DNA from: an uncultured Mycoplasmatota bacterium
Lineage (GTDB): Bacteria; Bacillota_I; Bacilli_A; RF39; UBA660
Reading direction: 5' to 3'
Length of the DNA stretch: 38,377 bases
Assembly: GCA_900551525.1 (NCBI GenBank)
Contig: URWD01000010.1
Coordinates: forward strand, 1-38,377
The notes below the pieces were generated by a model that was given only the letters and a program-made list of their open reading frames with translations, searched no databases and was not told where the DNA came from. Both the position numbers and the translations under genes were made by a program. Shown piece after piece: positions 1 through 7,497 of this stretch (within the stretch, counting starts at the first letter, position 1; every line of letters begins with the position of its first letter).

Positions 1-2
1 TA

Positions 3-1331
3 AATGATTTTGAAGGTAAAACTAGTGAAGAACTTGCAAGTATAATCAATAATCAAAAAAAATATTATTCTGCCACAAACAAAAATATTGATAGTAAATA
101 TGAATCTTTAAATTCATATCTTGAAGAAAAAAATGAATTCTTATTAAATACTATTAATAATAACTATAATTCTCTAGTAGAATTAAATAATAAAAATTAT
201 AATAGTTTAAAAGACCAAATAAAAGATTTCAGTGAAGAAACAAAAGAAAGCTTTACTGATTTAAATAAAAAAATAGATGAAAATAATACTAATTTAAACA
301 TTAAATTAGATAACATTAATTCTGGTTTAAATACTAAGCTAGATAATATCAACTCTGGTTTAAACACAAAGTTAGATAATATTAATACTGGTATAAATAC
401 AAAACTAGATAATATTAATATAGGTTTAAATACAAAGTTAGACAATGTCAATTCAGGATTAAATACAAAATTAGATAATATTAATACAGGATTAAATACA
501 AAATTAGATAACATTAATACAGGTTTAAATACAAAATTAGACAATATTAATACAGGCTTAAATATTAAATTAGATAACATTAATTCTGGTTTAAACTCAA
601 AACTAGATACTTATTATTCTAAAATAAATAATTCTTTAAATAGTTTAAATAATAAGGTTGTAGCCGGATTTAACTGGAACCAAGCAAAATTAAATGCTGT
701 TGGAACACAAATTACAGATGGATTTAACTGGAACCAAGCAAAATTAAATGCCCTTGATACAAAATTAACAGACGAATTCAAAGGACTAAATAGTGCTTTA
801 ACAAAAGAATCTGAAGGTATTAAAAGTGTAGTAAATAATGCTTATAATGGATTAAATACTAATTTAACAAATGGATTTAATAAAGTTACAGATAGACAAG
901 TAAATGATTTTAATTCATTAAATACAGGAATTGGAAGTATAGCTTCAACACAAGGTACAGAATTTACACAAATTAAAACATCTATTAATGCAAACGCAAC
1001 TTTAGTAAATAATAAATACTTAGCGTTAGATGGAAGTTTAAATGGAGTTAGTCAAACAGTTAATGAAAATAAATTAGCATTAGAATCTATTGGAAGTAAA
1101 ATAGATAATATAACTAATAAATTAGATAGTATGGATGCAAAATTAGACATTTTAGTAAGAAATATGAAAGTGTCTAGTATTGATAATTTAGATATTCAAG
1201 CATTAGCCGAATCTTATGAAGCGTATTATACAACCTTTAAAAGAGAAAATGGTAGAGATGCAACTCTAGAAGAAAAAATGGAATTTGTAATTACATATTT
1301 AAAAAATCGTAGTTATGTAAGAAGTAATTAA
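3..1331 (+). CDS. Coiled-coil repeat protein, 5' end outside window
   Basis: The frame is open from base 3 to a TAA at 1329-1331 with no in-frame ATG before 1131, so the start lies upstream of the window. The visible 442 residues are rich in Asn, Leu, Lys and Ile. From 294 to 623 there are ten back-to-back 11-residue units of the type LNTKLDNINTG, a hendecad pattern expected to form a right-handed or parallel coiled coil. From 663 to 770 an 18-residue unit carrying GFNWNQAKLNA occurs twice. The rest continues as coiled-coil-like sequence, and the last 60 residues look globular (AESYEAYYTTFKRENGRDA). No enzyme motif is visible. A stalk, surface fibre or structural coiled coil is the most that can be said; the missing N-terminus would show whether it is secreted. 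Confidence 0.85.
   Translation, partial: NDFEGKTSEELASIINNQKKYYSATNKNIDSKYESLNSYLEEKNEFLLNTINNNYNSLVELNNKNYNSLKDQIKDFSEETKESFTDLNKKIDENNTNLNIKLDNINSGLNTKLDNINSGLNTKLDNINTGINTKLDNINIGLNTKLDNVNSGLNTKLDNINTGLNTKLDNINTGLNTKLDNINTGLNIKLDNINSGLNSKLDTYYSKINNSLNSLNNKVVAGFNWNQAKLNAVGTQITDGFNWNQAKLNALDTKLTDEFKGLNSALTKESEGIKSVVNNAYNGLNTNLTNGFNKVTDRQVNDFNSLNTGIGSIASTQGTEFTQIKTSINANATLVNNKYLALDGSLNGVSQTVNENKLALESIGSKIDNITNKLDSMDAKLDILVRNMKVSSIDNLDIQALAESYEAYYTTFKRENGRDATLEEKMEFVITYLKNRSYVRSN
294..623 (+). repeat. Ten tandem 33-bp units coding an 11-residue hendecad
   Basis: Ten contiguous 33-bp units without spacers, starting at 294, 327, 360 and so on to 591. The consensus residues are L-N-T-K-L-D-N-I-N-T-G. 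The first, ninth and tenth units diverge most; the middle units are nearly identical in DNA, so unit number could change by slippage or unequal exchange without breaking the frame. The apparent reading frame on the opposite strand across this stretch is a by-product of the repeats. Confidence 0.95.
663..770 (+). repeat. 54-bp direct duplication inside the coiled-coil gene
   Basis: Two adjacent 54-bp units (663-716 and 717-770) encode 18 residues each, beginning A/D-G-F-N-W-N-Q-A-K-L-N-A. The first 36 bases are almost identical and the 3' thirds have diverged. It is a separate and older duplication from the 33-bp array upstream. Confidence 0.9.
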
Positions 1332-1335
1332 TAAA

Positions 1336-1530
1336 ATGAATGTAGATTTTGAAAGACTGAGACTGGATTTGATTAATTATTTTGAAGGAGCTTATTTTGC
1401 AGGCGGTATTGGGTATGCAATACTTGATGCAGATAGAGCAAGGTATGCAACAGAAGATGAATTAATTAGATTAGCTCAATTTGTTGGATTAGATTTAACA
1501 AATTATGAAAATGTGGTAAAGAGTAGATAA
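1336..1530 (+). CDS. Small acidic protein of unknown function (64 aa)
   Basis: The ATG at 1336 lies four bases after the stop of the repeat protein and there is no clear Shine-Dalgarno sequence, so translation is probably coupled to the upstream gene. The product has no membrane segment. It reads as a short globular domain: a hydrophobic N-terminal helix (LRLDLINYFEGAYFAGG), then AILDADRARYATEDELIRLAQFVGLDL. The 'DELIRLA...GLDL' ending recalls small proteins seen in gut Firmicutes, but I cannot name a family. Its last codons form the 5' arm of the transcription terminator. It probably works with, or assists, the coiled-coil protein before it. Confidence 0.7.
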   Translation: MNVDFERLRLDLINYFEGAYFAGGIGYAILDADRARYATEDELIRLAQFVGLDLTNYENVVKSR

Positions 1531-1550
1531 ATTAATCTATTCTTTTTTTT
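1521..1550 (+). terminator. Intrinsic terminator overlapping the end of the small gene
   Basis: GAGTAGAT (1521-1528), loop AAATTA, ATCTATTC (1535-1542) forms an 8-bp stem with one G-U pair, followed by eight T. The stop codon of the 64-aa gene sits at the stem and loop, so the end of the gene and the terminator are the same DNA. Confidence 0.9.
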
Positions 1551-1584
1551 GTTAATATAACATATATTTTTCTGAGGGATAATT

Positions 1585-3489
1585 ATGTTCTATAATAATG
1601 TACATACAAGAATAAGATATATATTTTTAGTAGTTATCTTAGTTTTAGTGATAGCTATAGCTAGAGTTTTTTATATTCAAGTATTTTCTTATAAAAAATT
1701 AAATACTTTAGCAGAGTCTTTATGGAGTAGAAAATTACCTATATCAGCAGATAGAGGCAAAATTGTTGATAGGAACGGAAGAGTTTTAGCTGATAATATT
1801 ACTACAACATCACTCGTGGTTATTCCAAATCAAATTGAAAATAAAGAAGATGCTGCCAAAAAGCTAAGTGAAATACTTGGGAGTGACTATAAAGATATGC
1901 TTAAGCATGTTAGTAAAAAAACATCAATTGAAAGAGTACATCCCGAAGGGAGAAGATTAAGTTATGAAATAGCGGAAAAAATAGATGCTTTAAAAATAGA
2001 TGGAGTTTATTTAGTTAAAGAAAGTAAAAGATATTATCCATATGATACTGTTTTAAGTCATGTTTTAGGTTATGTTGGTATTGATAATCAAGGACTTTCA
2101 GGATTAGAACTCTATTATGATGATTATTTAACTGGTGAAGATGGTTCTATAAAATATTTTTCTGATGGTAAGGGACATAAACTTGAACTTGCAGAAATAT
2201 ATGAGGCTCCGACATCCGGAGTAACGCTTCAGCTCACAATAGATTTAGATTTGCAACTCGCGGTTGAAAATGAACTTGATAATGTAGTTGCTAAGTATGA
2301 CCCGGATAGTGTGATAGCTATTGCCATGAACCCAAAGAATGGAGAAGTTCTAGCCATGGCATCAAGACCTAATTTTGATAGCAATAACTATCAAAACTAT
2401 ACAACTGAAGTAATAAATAGGAATTTACCTATTTGGATGACATTTGAACCAGGATCAACAATGAAAATATCGACATACACTGCAGCTATTAATGAAGGAT
2501 TAATTAACATTTTTGAAGACAGATTTACTGATACGGGTGCCATAACTGTTGATGGAGCAACCCTTCATTGTTGGAAGCATGGTGGTCACGGTAACCAAAC
2601 TTATCTGGAAGTAATTGAAAATAGTTGCAATCCAGGCTTTGTTAACTTAGGACTTATGCTTCAAAAAGAAAAATTAATGAGTTATATTAAAAAATTTGGT
2701 TTTGGTACTAAAACTGGAATTGATTTAAATGGTGAAGGTACTGGAATACTATTTAATTTAGATAAAATGGGCAATGTTGAACTTGCAACAACTGCATTTG
2801 GTCAAGGAATAAGTGTAACTCCGATACAACAAGTTCAAGCTGTATCCGCAATAATTAATGGAGGAAATCTATATTCCCCATTTCTTGTTAAAAATTTTTT
2901 AGAACCTGAAACAAACACAATTGTTAAAAGTGTTACTGCTGAAAATAAAGGAACAGTTATAAAAAAAGAAACATCAGATTTAGTAAGATATGCCTTAGAA
3001 AGTGTAGTTGCCAAAGGATCAGGACATAATGCTTACATTGAAAACTATCGAATTGGTGGTAAAACTGGTACAGCCCAAACAGTTGAAAACGGTATTTATT
3101 CATCAAGTAAATATATTTTATCTTTTATAGGATTTATGCCTGCAGATGACCCTGAAATAGTAGTATATGTTGCTGTCCAAAATGCAAAAGGAGTAGTGCA
3201 ATATGGTGGTACAGTAGCAGCTCCAATAGCTAGAAATATTTTCTTAAGTGCGATAGATATTCTTGATATAGAGCCATCTACAGAAGGAATACCGAAAGAA
3301 TATACATGGCTTGATCAAAAATATGCGACAGTACCAGATGTTGTAGGATTAAGTGTTGAAGAAGCTAAGAAAACATTAAAAGGATTTAATATAGAATATA
3401 GTGGTGAAGGAAATGCGGTTATTTATACCTCACCAAAGGCAGGAATGTATGCTAAAGAAAATGGTACTATAGTTTTAATGCTTGGATAA
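1585..3489 (+). CDS. ftsI: Class B penicillin-binding protein with PASTA domain (FtsI/PBP2B/SpoVD type)
   Basis: A membrane-anchored D,D-transpeptidase that cross-links peptidoglycan, most likely in septal synthesis with the FtsW encoded downstream. A single N-terminal membrane segment (about residues 11-30) precedes a PBP dimerisation domain beginning with the class B motif DRGKIVDRNGRVLADN. The transpeptidase motifs are all present: SxxK as STMK (Ser291, Lys294), SxN as SCN (Ser347) and KTG (Lys493). The last 60 residues form one PASTA repeat (VPDVVGLSVEEAKK). The length of 634 aa is normal. Start: ATG 1585 with GAGGGA at 1573. One PASTA repeat plus the mraY neighbour fits PBP2B/SpoVD better than an elongation-type PBP2; the exact paralogue is uncertain. 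Confidence 0.95.
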   Translation: MFYNNVHTRIRYIFLVVILVLVIAIARVFYIQVFSYKKLNTLAESLWSRKLPISADRGKIVDRNGRVLADNITTTSLVVIPNQIENKEDAAKKLSEILGSDYKDMLKHVSKKTSIERVHPEGRRLSYEIAEKIDALKIDGVYLVKESKRYYPYDTVLSHVLGYVGIDNQGLSGLELYYDDYLTGEDGSIKYFSDGKGHKLELAEIYEAPTSGVTLQLTIDLDLQLAVENELDNVVAKYDPDSVIAIAMNPKNGEVLAMASRPNFDSNNYQNYTTEVINRNLPIWMTFEPGSTMKISTYTAAINEGLINIFEDRFTDTGAITVDGATLHCWKHGGHGNQTYLEVIENSCNPGFVNLGLMLQKEKLMSYIKKFGFGTKTGIDLNGEGTGILFNLDKMGNVELATTAFGQGISVTPIQQVQAVSAIINGGNLYSPFLVKNFLEPETNTIVKSVTAENKGTVIKKETSDLVRYALESVVAKGSGHNAYIENYRIGGKTGTAQTVENGIYSSSKYILSFIGFMPADDPEIVVYVAVQNAKGVVQYGGTVAAPIARNIFLSAIDILDIEPSTEGIPKEYTWLDQKYATVPDVVGLSVEEAKKTLKGFNIEYSGEGNAVIYTSPKAGMYAKENGTIVLMLG

Positions 3490-3571
3490 GTGTAAAATGA
3501 TGTAAATTTTTAAAGTAAAATCATAAATATATTAAAAAAGTAGTGTATAATAAAATTACGAGGTGAAAATT

Positions 3572-4564
3572 ATGTTAATTTTAGCTAAAGCATCTATGGC
3601 AATGATGTTAGGATTTGTTTTATCATTAATAACAGGTTTATTTATTATACCTTTATTTAGAAAATTACATTTTGGTCAATCAGTAAGTCATTTAATTAAT
3701 GAAAGACATTTAAAAAAAGAAGGAACACCAACAATGGGAGGACTAATATTCATAATTCCCGTTATTGTGTCCTTAATTCTCTTATATATAAAGGGAAGTA
3801 TTTCCATAAGCTATAATTTAATTATAGTAATATTTGTCTTCATTGCTTATGGATTACTTGGTTTTATAGATGATTTTTTAAAAGTAAAATATCATGATAA
3901 CAATGGAATAAGTTTAGTTACAAAGTTTTTAATTCAAATGTGTATAGCTTTAGTATTCTTCTATTTATTTATGAAAGGTGGCGGAGAACCAGTACTTAGC
4001 ATAAGTTTTCTAAATATTTACCTAGATTTAGGTTGGATGTTTGGCTTATTCATATTATTTTTACTGGTTGGAACTACGAATGCTGTTAACATAACTGATG
4101 GTTTAGATGGTCTAGCTGGTGGTTTGTCAGCGATTGCTTTCTTTGCTTATGGTGTTATAAGTTGGAATGCTGGCTGGCTTGAAGGATATCAAGAAATAGC
4201 TATTTTTTGCTTTTTACTTGTTGGTTCTTTAATAGGATTTTTAGTATTTAATACTCATCCAGCACGCATATTTATGGGAGATTTAGGTTCACTTGCTTTA
4301 GGTGGTGCTCTAGCATCAGTTGCTATAGTATCAAGGCATGAAATATCACTAGCAATAATAGGTGGCGTATTTGTAATTGAAACTTTATCAAGTTTAATTC
4401 AAATTATATCAATTAGGTATTTTAATAAAAAAGTATTCTTAAAAGCTCCACTTCATCATCATTTTGAAGAGTTAGGTTGGAGAGAAACTGATATTATTAA
4501 GTTATTCTGGGTGGTAGGTTTTATTCTTGCTATGGCAGCTATAACTTATGGTGTGTGGTTATAA
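3572..4564 (+). CDS. mraY: Phospho-N-acetylmuramoyl-pentapeptide-transferase MraY
   Basis: MraY transfers phospho-MurNAc-pentapeptide from UDP to undecaprenyl phosphate to make lipid I, the first membrane step of wall synthesis. About ten membrane segments are visible. Diagnostic motifs are TPTMGG near the N-terminus, the Asp pair D100-D101 in DDFLK, NITDGLDGLAGG at residues 173-184, and the HHHFE histidine motif at about 295. I chose ATG 3572 (330 aa), six bases after AGGTG at 3561-3565. A GTG three codons earlier would place the ribosome site inside the gene. It sits between ftsI and ftsW but has its own terminator, and a -10-like TATAAT lies 21 bases before the start. Confidence 0.96.
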   Translation: MLILAKASMAMMLGFVLSLITGLFIIPLFRKLHFGQSVSHLINERHLKKEGTPTMGGLIFIIPVIVSLILLYIKGSISISYNLIIVIFVFIAYGLLGFIDDFLKVKYHDNNGISLVTKFLIQMCIALVFFYLFMKGGGEPVLSISFLNIYLDLGWMFGLFILFLLVGTTNAVNITDGLDGLAGGLSAIAFFAYGVISWNAGWLEGYQEIAIFCFLLVGSLIGFLVFNTHPARIFMGDLGSLALGGALASVAIVSRHEISLAIIGGVFVIETLSSLIQIISIRYFNKKVFLKAPLHHHFEELGWRETDIIKLFWVVGFILAMAAITYGVWL

Positions 4565-4567
4565 ATT

Positions 4568-4592
4568 GAAGTAGATATTACTTCTTTTTTTT
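4568..4592 (+). terminator. Intrinsic terminator after mraY
   Basis: GAAGTA (4568-4573), five-base loop, TACTTC (4579-4584), then eight T. It ends mraY transcription and separates it from the ftsW leader. Confidence 0.85.
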
Positions 4593-4616
4593 GTTATTAG
4601 TGTAAAAAACTTAAAT

Positions 4617-4739
4617 TATACTTAGAATAAAATTTGTTACTTTAAAATTAACCCAAGTTTGAAAATCCATGATTACCAGAGTTTTCTGTAACTTGTAATA
4701 GAAAACTTTTTTTTTAATATAATTATATGAGGGATAAAC
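4617..4739 (+). promoter_or_regulatory. Attenuator-like leader upstream of ftsW
   Basis: TATACT at 4617-4622 is a good -10, although its -35 is weak. The leader after it holds a full terminator: AGTTTTCT at 4680-4687 pairs with AGAAAACT at 4700-4707, followed by nine T, 25 bases before the ftsW start. A competing hairpin uses the same 5' arm: TTACCAGA (4673-4680, C bulged) pairs with TCTGTAA (4685-4691). The two folds exclude each other, as in an attenuator. No known riboswitch class is recognisable, so the ligand or factor is unknown. ftsW transcription must read through or start after the terminator. Confidence 0.55.
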
Positions 4740-5831
4740 ATGCCAAAAAAAGATGATAAATGGTTACTTATAATTGTCATAATAACAGCTATATTTGGTA
4801 TAGTAATGATTTATTCTGCTAGTTTTATCTGGGCAGACTATAAATTTAATGATCCTTTTAAGTTTGTTAAAGCCCAAAGCGCTTTCTTTATAATGTCACT
4901 TTTACTTGTTTTTATTTTAAGAAAAGTAAATCCTAAAATATATTATGAAAAAGCCAATTTAATACTTCTTATATGTTTTATATTACTTGTTTTAGTATTA
5001 ATACCTGGACTTGGTAAAATAAGAAATGGTAGTAGAAGTTGGTTTGGAATAGGTGGTTTTGGTATTCAACCTAGTGAATTTGCTAAAATAGGTTTAATTA
5101 TATATGTTTCAAAATATCTTGCCAATAATAATAGAATTATAACAGATGTAAAAAAAGGCGTACTTCCAATTTTACTTGTTATAGGAGTATTCTTCCTTCT
5201 CATAATGCTTGAACCAGATTTTGGTACAGCAATGGTTATAGTTATTACACTTGTATCAATACTCTTTATTTCTGGAGTAAAACTGTCATTCTTTGTTAAA
5301 ATTGGATTGCTTGGTTTACTGGGCATAGTAGGACTTATTGTAGTAGCTCCATATCGTATGCTTCGTATTGTGTCATTCTTAAATCCATGGGTTGACCCTT
5401 TAGGTAGCGGATATCAAATTATTCAAAGTTTATATGCTATTGGTCCCGGAGGATTACTTGGTCAAGGATTTTTAAAAAGTCGTCAGAAACAATTCTACTT
5501 ACCAGAACCTCAGACAGATTTCATATTTTCTATAATTTCTGAAGAATTTGGTTTTTTAGGTATTCTCATCGTAACTTCATTTTTTGCTTTTATCTTTTAT
5601 AAAATAGTAAAAATATCTTTAAACTGTGATAATCTATTTTATAAATATTTATCTTTTGGCTTAGGTTTCGGTATTATTATTCAAGCTCTTTTAAATATTT
5701 GTGTAGTTATTGGACTTATTCCGGTCACTGGAGTAACACTTCCATTTTTTTCTTATGGGGGTTCTTCATTGCTTGTAAGTATGGCAAGTATAGGAATTAT
5801 ACTCAGCATTTCTAGAGAATCTAAAAAGTAA
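4740..5831 (+). CDS. ftsW: SEDS peptidoglycan polymerase FtsW
   Basis: A polytopic SEDS glycosyltransferase that polymerises lipid II together with a class B PBP. The 363 residues form about ten membrane segments. Family signatures are QPSEFAKIGLI at the start of the central region, the LEPDFGTAM loop (its Asp is the catalytic residue in the SEDS family) and the C-terminal LPFFSYGGSSLL. Start: ATG 4740 after GAGGG at 4730. Proximity to ftsI and mraY favours FtsW over RodA, but the SEDS paralogues are alike and RodA cannot be excluded. A terminator-containing leader stands directly before the gene. Confidence 0.9.
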   Translation: MPKKDDKWLLIIVIITAIFGIVMIYSASFIWADYKFNDPFKFVKAQSAFFIMSLLLVFILRKVNPKIYYEKANLILLICFILLVLVLIPGLGKIRNGSRSWFGIGGFGIQPSEFAKIGLIIYVSKYLANNNRIITDVKKGVLPILLVIGVFFLLIMLEPDFGTAMVIVITLVSILFISGVKLSFFVKIGLLGLLGIVGLIVVAPYRMLRIVSFLNPWVDPLGSGYQIIQSLYAIGPGGLLGQGFLKSRQKQFYLPEPQTDFIFSIISEEFGFLGILIVTSFFAFIFYKIVKISLNCDNLFYKYLSFGLGFGIIIQALLNICVVIGLIPVTGVTLPFFSYGGSSLLVSMASIGIILSISRESKK

Positions 5832-5902
5832 GCAGTTATTATTGTAAACTCCCTAATTATTTGTTGTAATTTATCTATAGCTAATAGAATGTGAGGTTTT
5901 AA

Positions 5903-6232
5903 ATGAAATTAATAGTTGAAAAAAGCTCTTGGAGTGGTCGTAGCATAGGATATGAACCAAAAGTAGAAATTAAAGAGTATGATGATTTAAATGCTTTATT
6001 GCATAATGAACAAGTATTTGAAGAAAGTTTTGAACAATTTTCATTCACTATCATTGAGTTAGGTGAAGATTACATTAAAATTGAAACAAACTCTCCGATG
6101 AGTGCTGGTGATGATGGAACAATAAATTTACATTCAAAAAAAACAATTTTTAAAGTTGAAAAGGGTAAAAAATTAAAATTAACAACATTAACTATGGATT
6201 TTGGTTTTATTTATACATTTGAATTAAAATAA
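5903..6232 (+). CDS. Hypothetical protein, 109 aa, beta-rich
   Basis: The start ATG 5903 is preceded by GTGAGG at 5891-5896. The product is soluble, with no membrane segment or signal peptide. Its alternating pattern (FSFTIIELGEDYIKIETNSP, KTIFKVEKGKKLKLTTLT) suggests a small beta-sandwich or barrel. I do not recognise a family. It is a single-gene unit about 70 bases after ftsW with its own strong terminator downstream, so it may be co-transcribed with ftsW; no separate promoter is obvious. Confidence 0.7.
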   Translation: MKLIVEKSSWSGRSIGYEPKVEIKEYDDLNALLHNEQVFEESFEQFSFTIIELGEDYIKIETNSPMSAGDDGTINLHSKKTIFKVEKGKKLKLTTLTMDFGFIYTFELK

Positions 6233-6247
6233 TATAAAAACAAAAAT

Positions 6248-6277
6248 GACGGGAGAAAAATAATCCCGTCTTTATTT
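6248..6277 (+). terminator. Intrinsic terminator after the 109-aa gene
   Basis: GACGGGA (6248-6254) pairs perfectly with TCCCGTC (6264-6270) around a nine-base A-rich loop, followed by TTTATTT. Confidence 0.9.
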
Positions 6278-6281
6278 ATAC

Positions 6282-6308
6282 TAGCAAAGATTTACATCAT
6301 CTTTGCTA
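6282..6308. repeat. 10-bp inverted repeat between convergent genes
   Basis: TAGCAAAGAT (6282-6291) and ATCTTTGCTA (6299-6308) are perfect inverted repeats around seven bases. There is no T tract on either side, so it is not a typical terminator. It lies between the plus-strand terminator and the rpmB terminator and may act as a back-up RNA 3' end stabiliser on either strand. Confidence 0.7.
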
Positions 6309-6341
6309 ATAATAGTATATGTATTAATAATATAATTATAC

Positions 6342-6372
6342 AAAAAAACTACATAATAATTAAATTATGCAG
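6342..6372 (-). terminator. Intrinsic terminator of rpmB
   Basis: Read on the minus strand, CTGCATAAT (6372-6364) pairs with ATTATGTAG (6357-6349) with one G-U pair, followed by a run of seven T (6348-6342). The stem contains the rpmB stop codon. Confidence 0.85.
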
Positions 6373-6535
6373 CTTTTTTATTTAAAGTTCTCGCTTCTCT
6401 AGCACTAATGATTACTTTTTCTCCATTTATTGTCTTCTTTTGTAAATTTGGTTTTTGTGTCATTTTAGTTGCATTTAAAGCATGTGATCTTCTATTACCA
6501 GTTAAAGGTTTTTTAGTAGTTACTTTTGTAGCCAT
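6365..6535 (-). CDS. rpmB: 50S ribosomal protein L28
   Basis: A 56-residue gene read from ATG at 6535 to TAA at 6365. The product begins MATKVTTKKPLTGNRRSHAL and continues with the L28 pattern NATKMTQKPNLQKK, then ends with VIISAREARTLNKKAA. The basic, Asn/His-rich 'TGNxRSHALN' core is the L28 hallmark. It is a component of the large subunit. Start: AAGGAGTG eight bases before the ATG, an excellent ribosome site. It stands alone, as rpmB often does in Firmicutes, with its own terminator. The zinc-binding Cys pairs found in some L28 proteins are absent, so this is the zinc-independent form. Confidence 0.93.
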   Translation of the reverse strand: MATKVTTKKPLTGNRRSHALNATKMTQKPNLQKKTINGEKVIISAREARTLNKKAA

Positions 6536-6601
6536 TTTTCTCACTCCTTTTTTGTTTACTTATTAATTTTAACAATATATTTTATGTTTGTCAAATATTA
6601 C

Positions 6602-7243
6602 TTATGTTTTTACCCTCAAATTTGGAAATTTTTTCTCAAAAACCTTATTATTGAAGTATTTATCGATGTAAGTATCAAAATCTGAGGTTGCTTCAATGCC
6701 TCTTTTTCTTTGTGAATATCTTTTGGTTACAATACTTGTTAAGCTTAAATCAAATGCTAAAAATATGGTTATAATGATAATTATTATTCGTGATAATTTA
6801 AATTTTAATATTTTATTATAAAACTTTAAGTAAATATCTAAGCCATATTTAATCCATAGATATGTAATGGCACCCCAGATGATGGAATATGGAAGATTAA
6901 TTCTACCATTTAAATTATTTTTTATATTGCTATAATTCCAGGTACTTGTATGAAGTATATAATCTTGAAATAAAGATGCAATATATTCAAATATGGCACC
7001 AATTAATAGTCCAAGTAAAAATATCAAAATAGGACTTTTCTTCTTCATTTTATAAAGAATAGCACTTATAAGAATAATTCCAAGTCCATATATAGGCTTA
7101 AGTGGAGAAAACCACAAACCCTGTTTGTTAGTTAAATGTCCATTTTTTAATAAGAATCCAATAGTCTCAAAAATATATCCAAATAAACCGCCGATTATAA
7201 AAAGCAAAACAACATGATAAAATATTTTTTTTATTTTTTTCAA
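6602..7243 (-). CDS. Putative ABC-transporter type IV family membrane protein (CmpB/DUF1113-like)
   Basis: A 213-residue polytopic protein with about five membrane segments: residues 10-30, 50-63, 70-92, 115-132 and 148-168. The pattern GGLFGYIFETIGFLLKNG...QGLWFSPLKPIYGLG matches the family annotated as putative ABC-transporter type IV (PF06541): an N-terminal helix ending in a Glu, then a short loop with G..P.YG.G. Despite the family name no ATPase partner is adjacent and the function is unproven. The C-terminus is a basic cytoplasmic tail (TKRYSQRKRGIEAT). A weak ribosome site lies before ATG 7243. Assignment is by sequence pattern only. Confidence 0.7.
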   Translation of the reverse strand: MKKIKKIFYHVVLLFIIGGLFGYIFETIGFLLKNGHLTNKQGLWFSPLKPIYGLGIILISAILYKMKKKSPILIFLLGLLIGAIFEYIASLFQDYILHTSTWNYSNIKNNLNGRINLPYSIIWGAITYLWIKYGLDIYLKFYNKILKFKLSRIIIIIITIFLAFDLSLTSIVTKRYSQRKRGIEATSDFDTYIDKYFNNKVFEKKFPNLRVKT

Positions 7244-7266
7244 GTTTAATCACCAATAATAGTATT

Positions 7267-7422
7267 TGCAAAAACTTTCTAATTTATGATTACACAAAAA
7301 TATAATTTACACCTTTTGACAGTTGAATATAACATATTAAATAAAAATTTTTTATGTATCTTTTTGCCTATTATATCTTATAAATATAGCAACGCAATAT
7401 AGCAAATGCAAAAACTTGCTAA
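7267..7422. repeat. Pair of 16-bp direct repeats in the intergenic region
   Basis: TGCAAAAACTTTCTAA at 7267-7282 recurs as TGCAAAAACTTGCTAA at 7407-7422, one mismatch, 140 bp apart. The second copy also forms a hairpin, TAGCAA/TTGCTA at 7400-7421. The 254-bp gap 7244-7497 otherwise holds only AT-rich promoter-like sequence. Confidence 0.5.
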
Positions 7423-7497
7423 AAAATGGGGGAAAAATTACATACTTTAGGAAATATATAAAGTGAAGGGATAAATATATTCCTATGGAGGTAAAAT

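Noticed and set aside
197..580. 127-residue open frame on the minus strand
   Set aside because: It is the mirror image of the 33-bp repeats in the coiled-coil gene, has a perfectly periodic sequence and no ribosome site.
294..623. CRISPR array
   Set aside because: Units are contiguous without spacers, remain in frame with a long coding region, and encode a periodic coiled coil.
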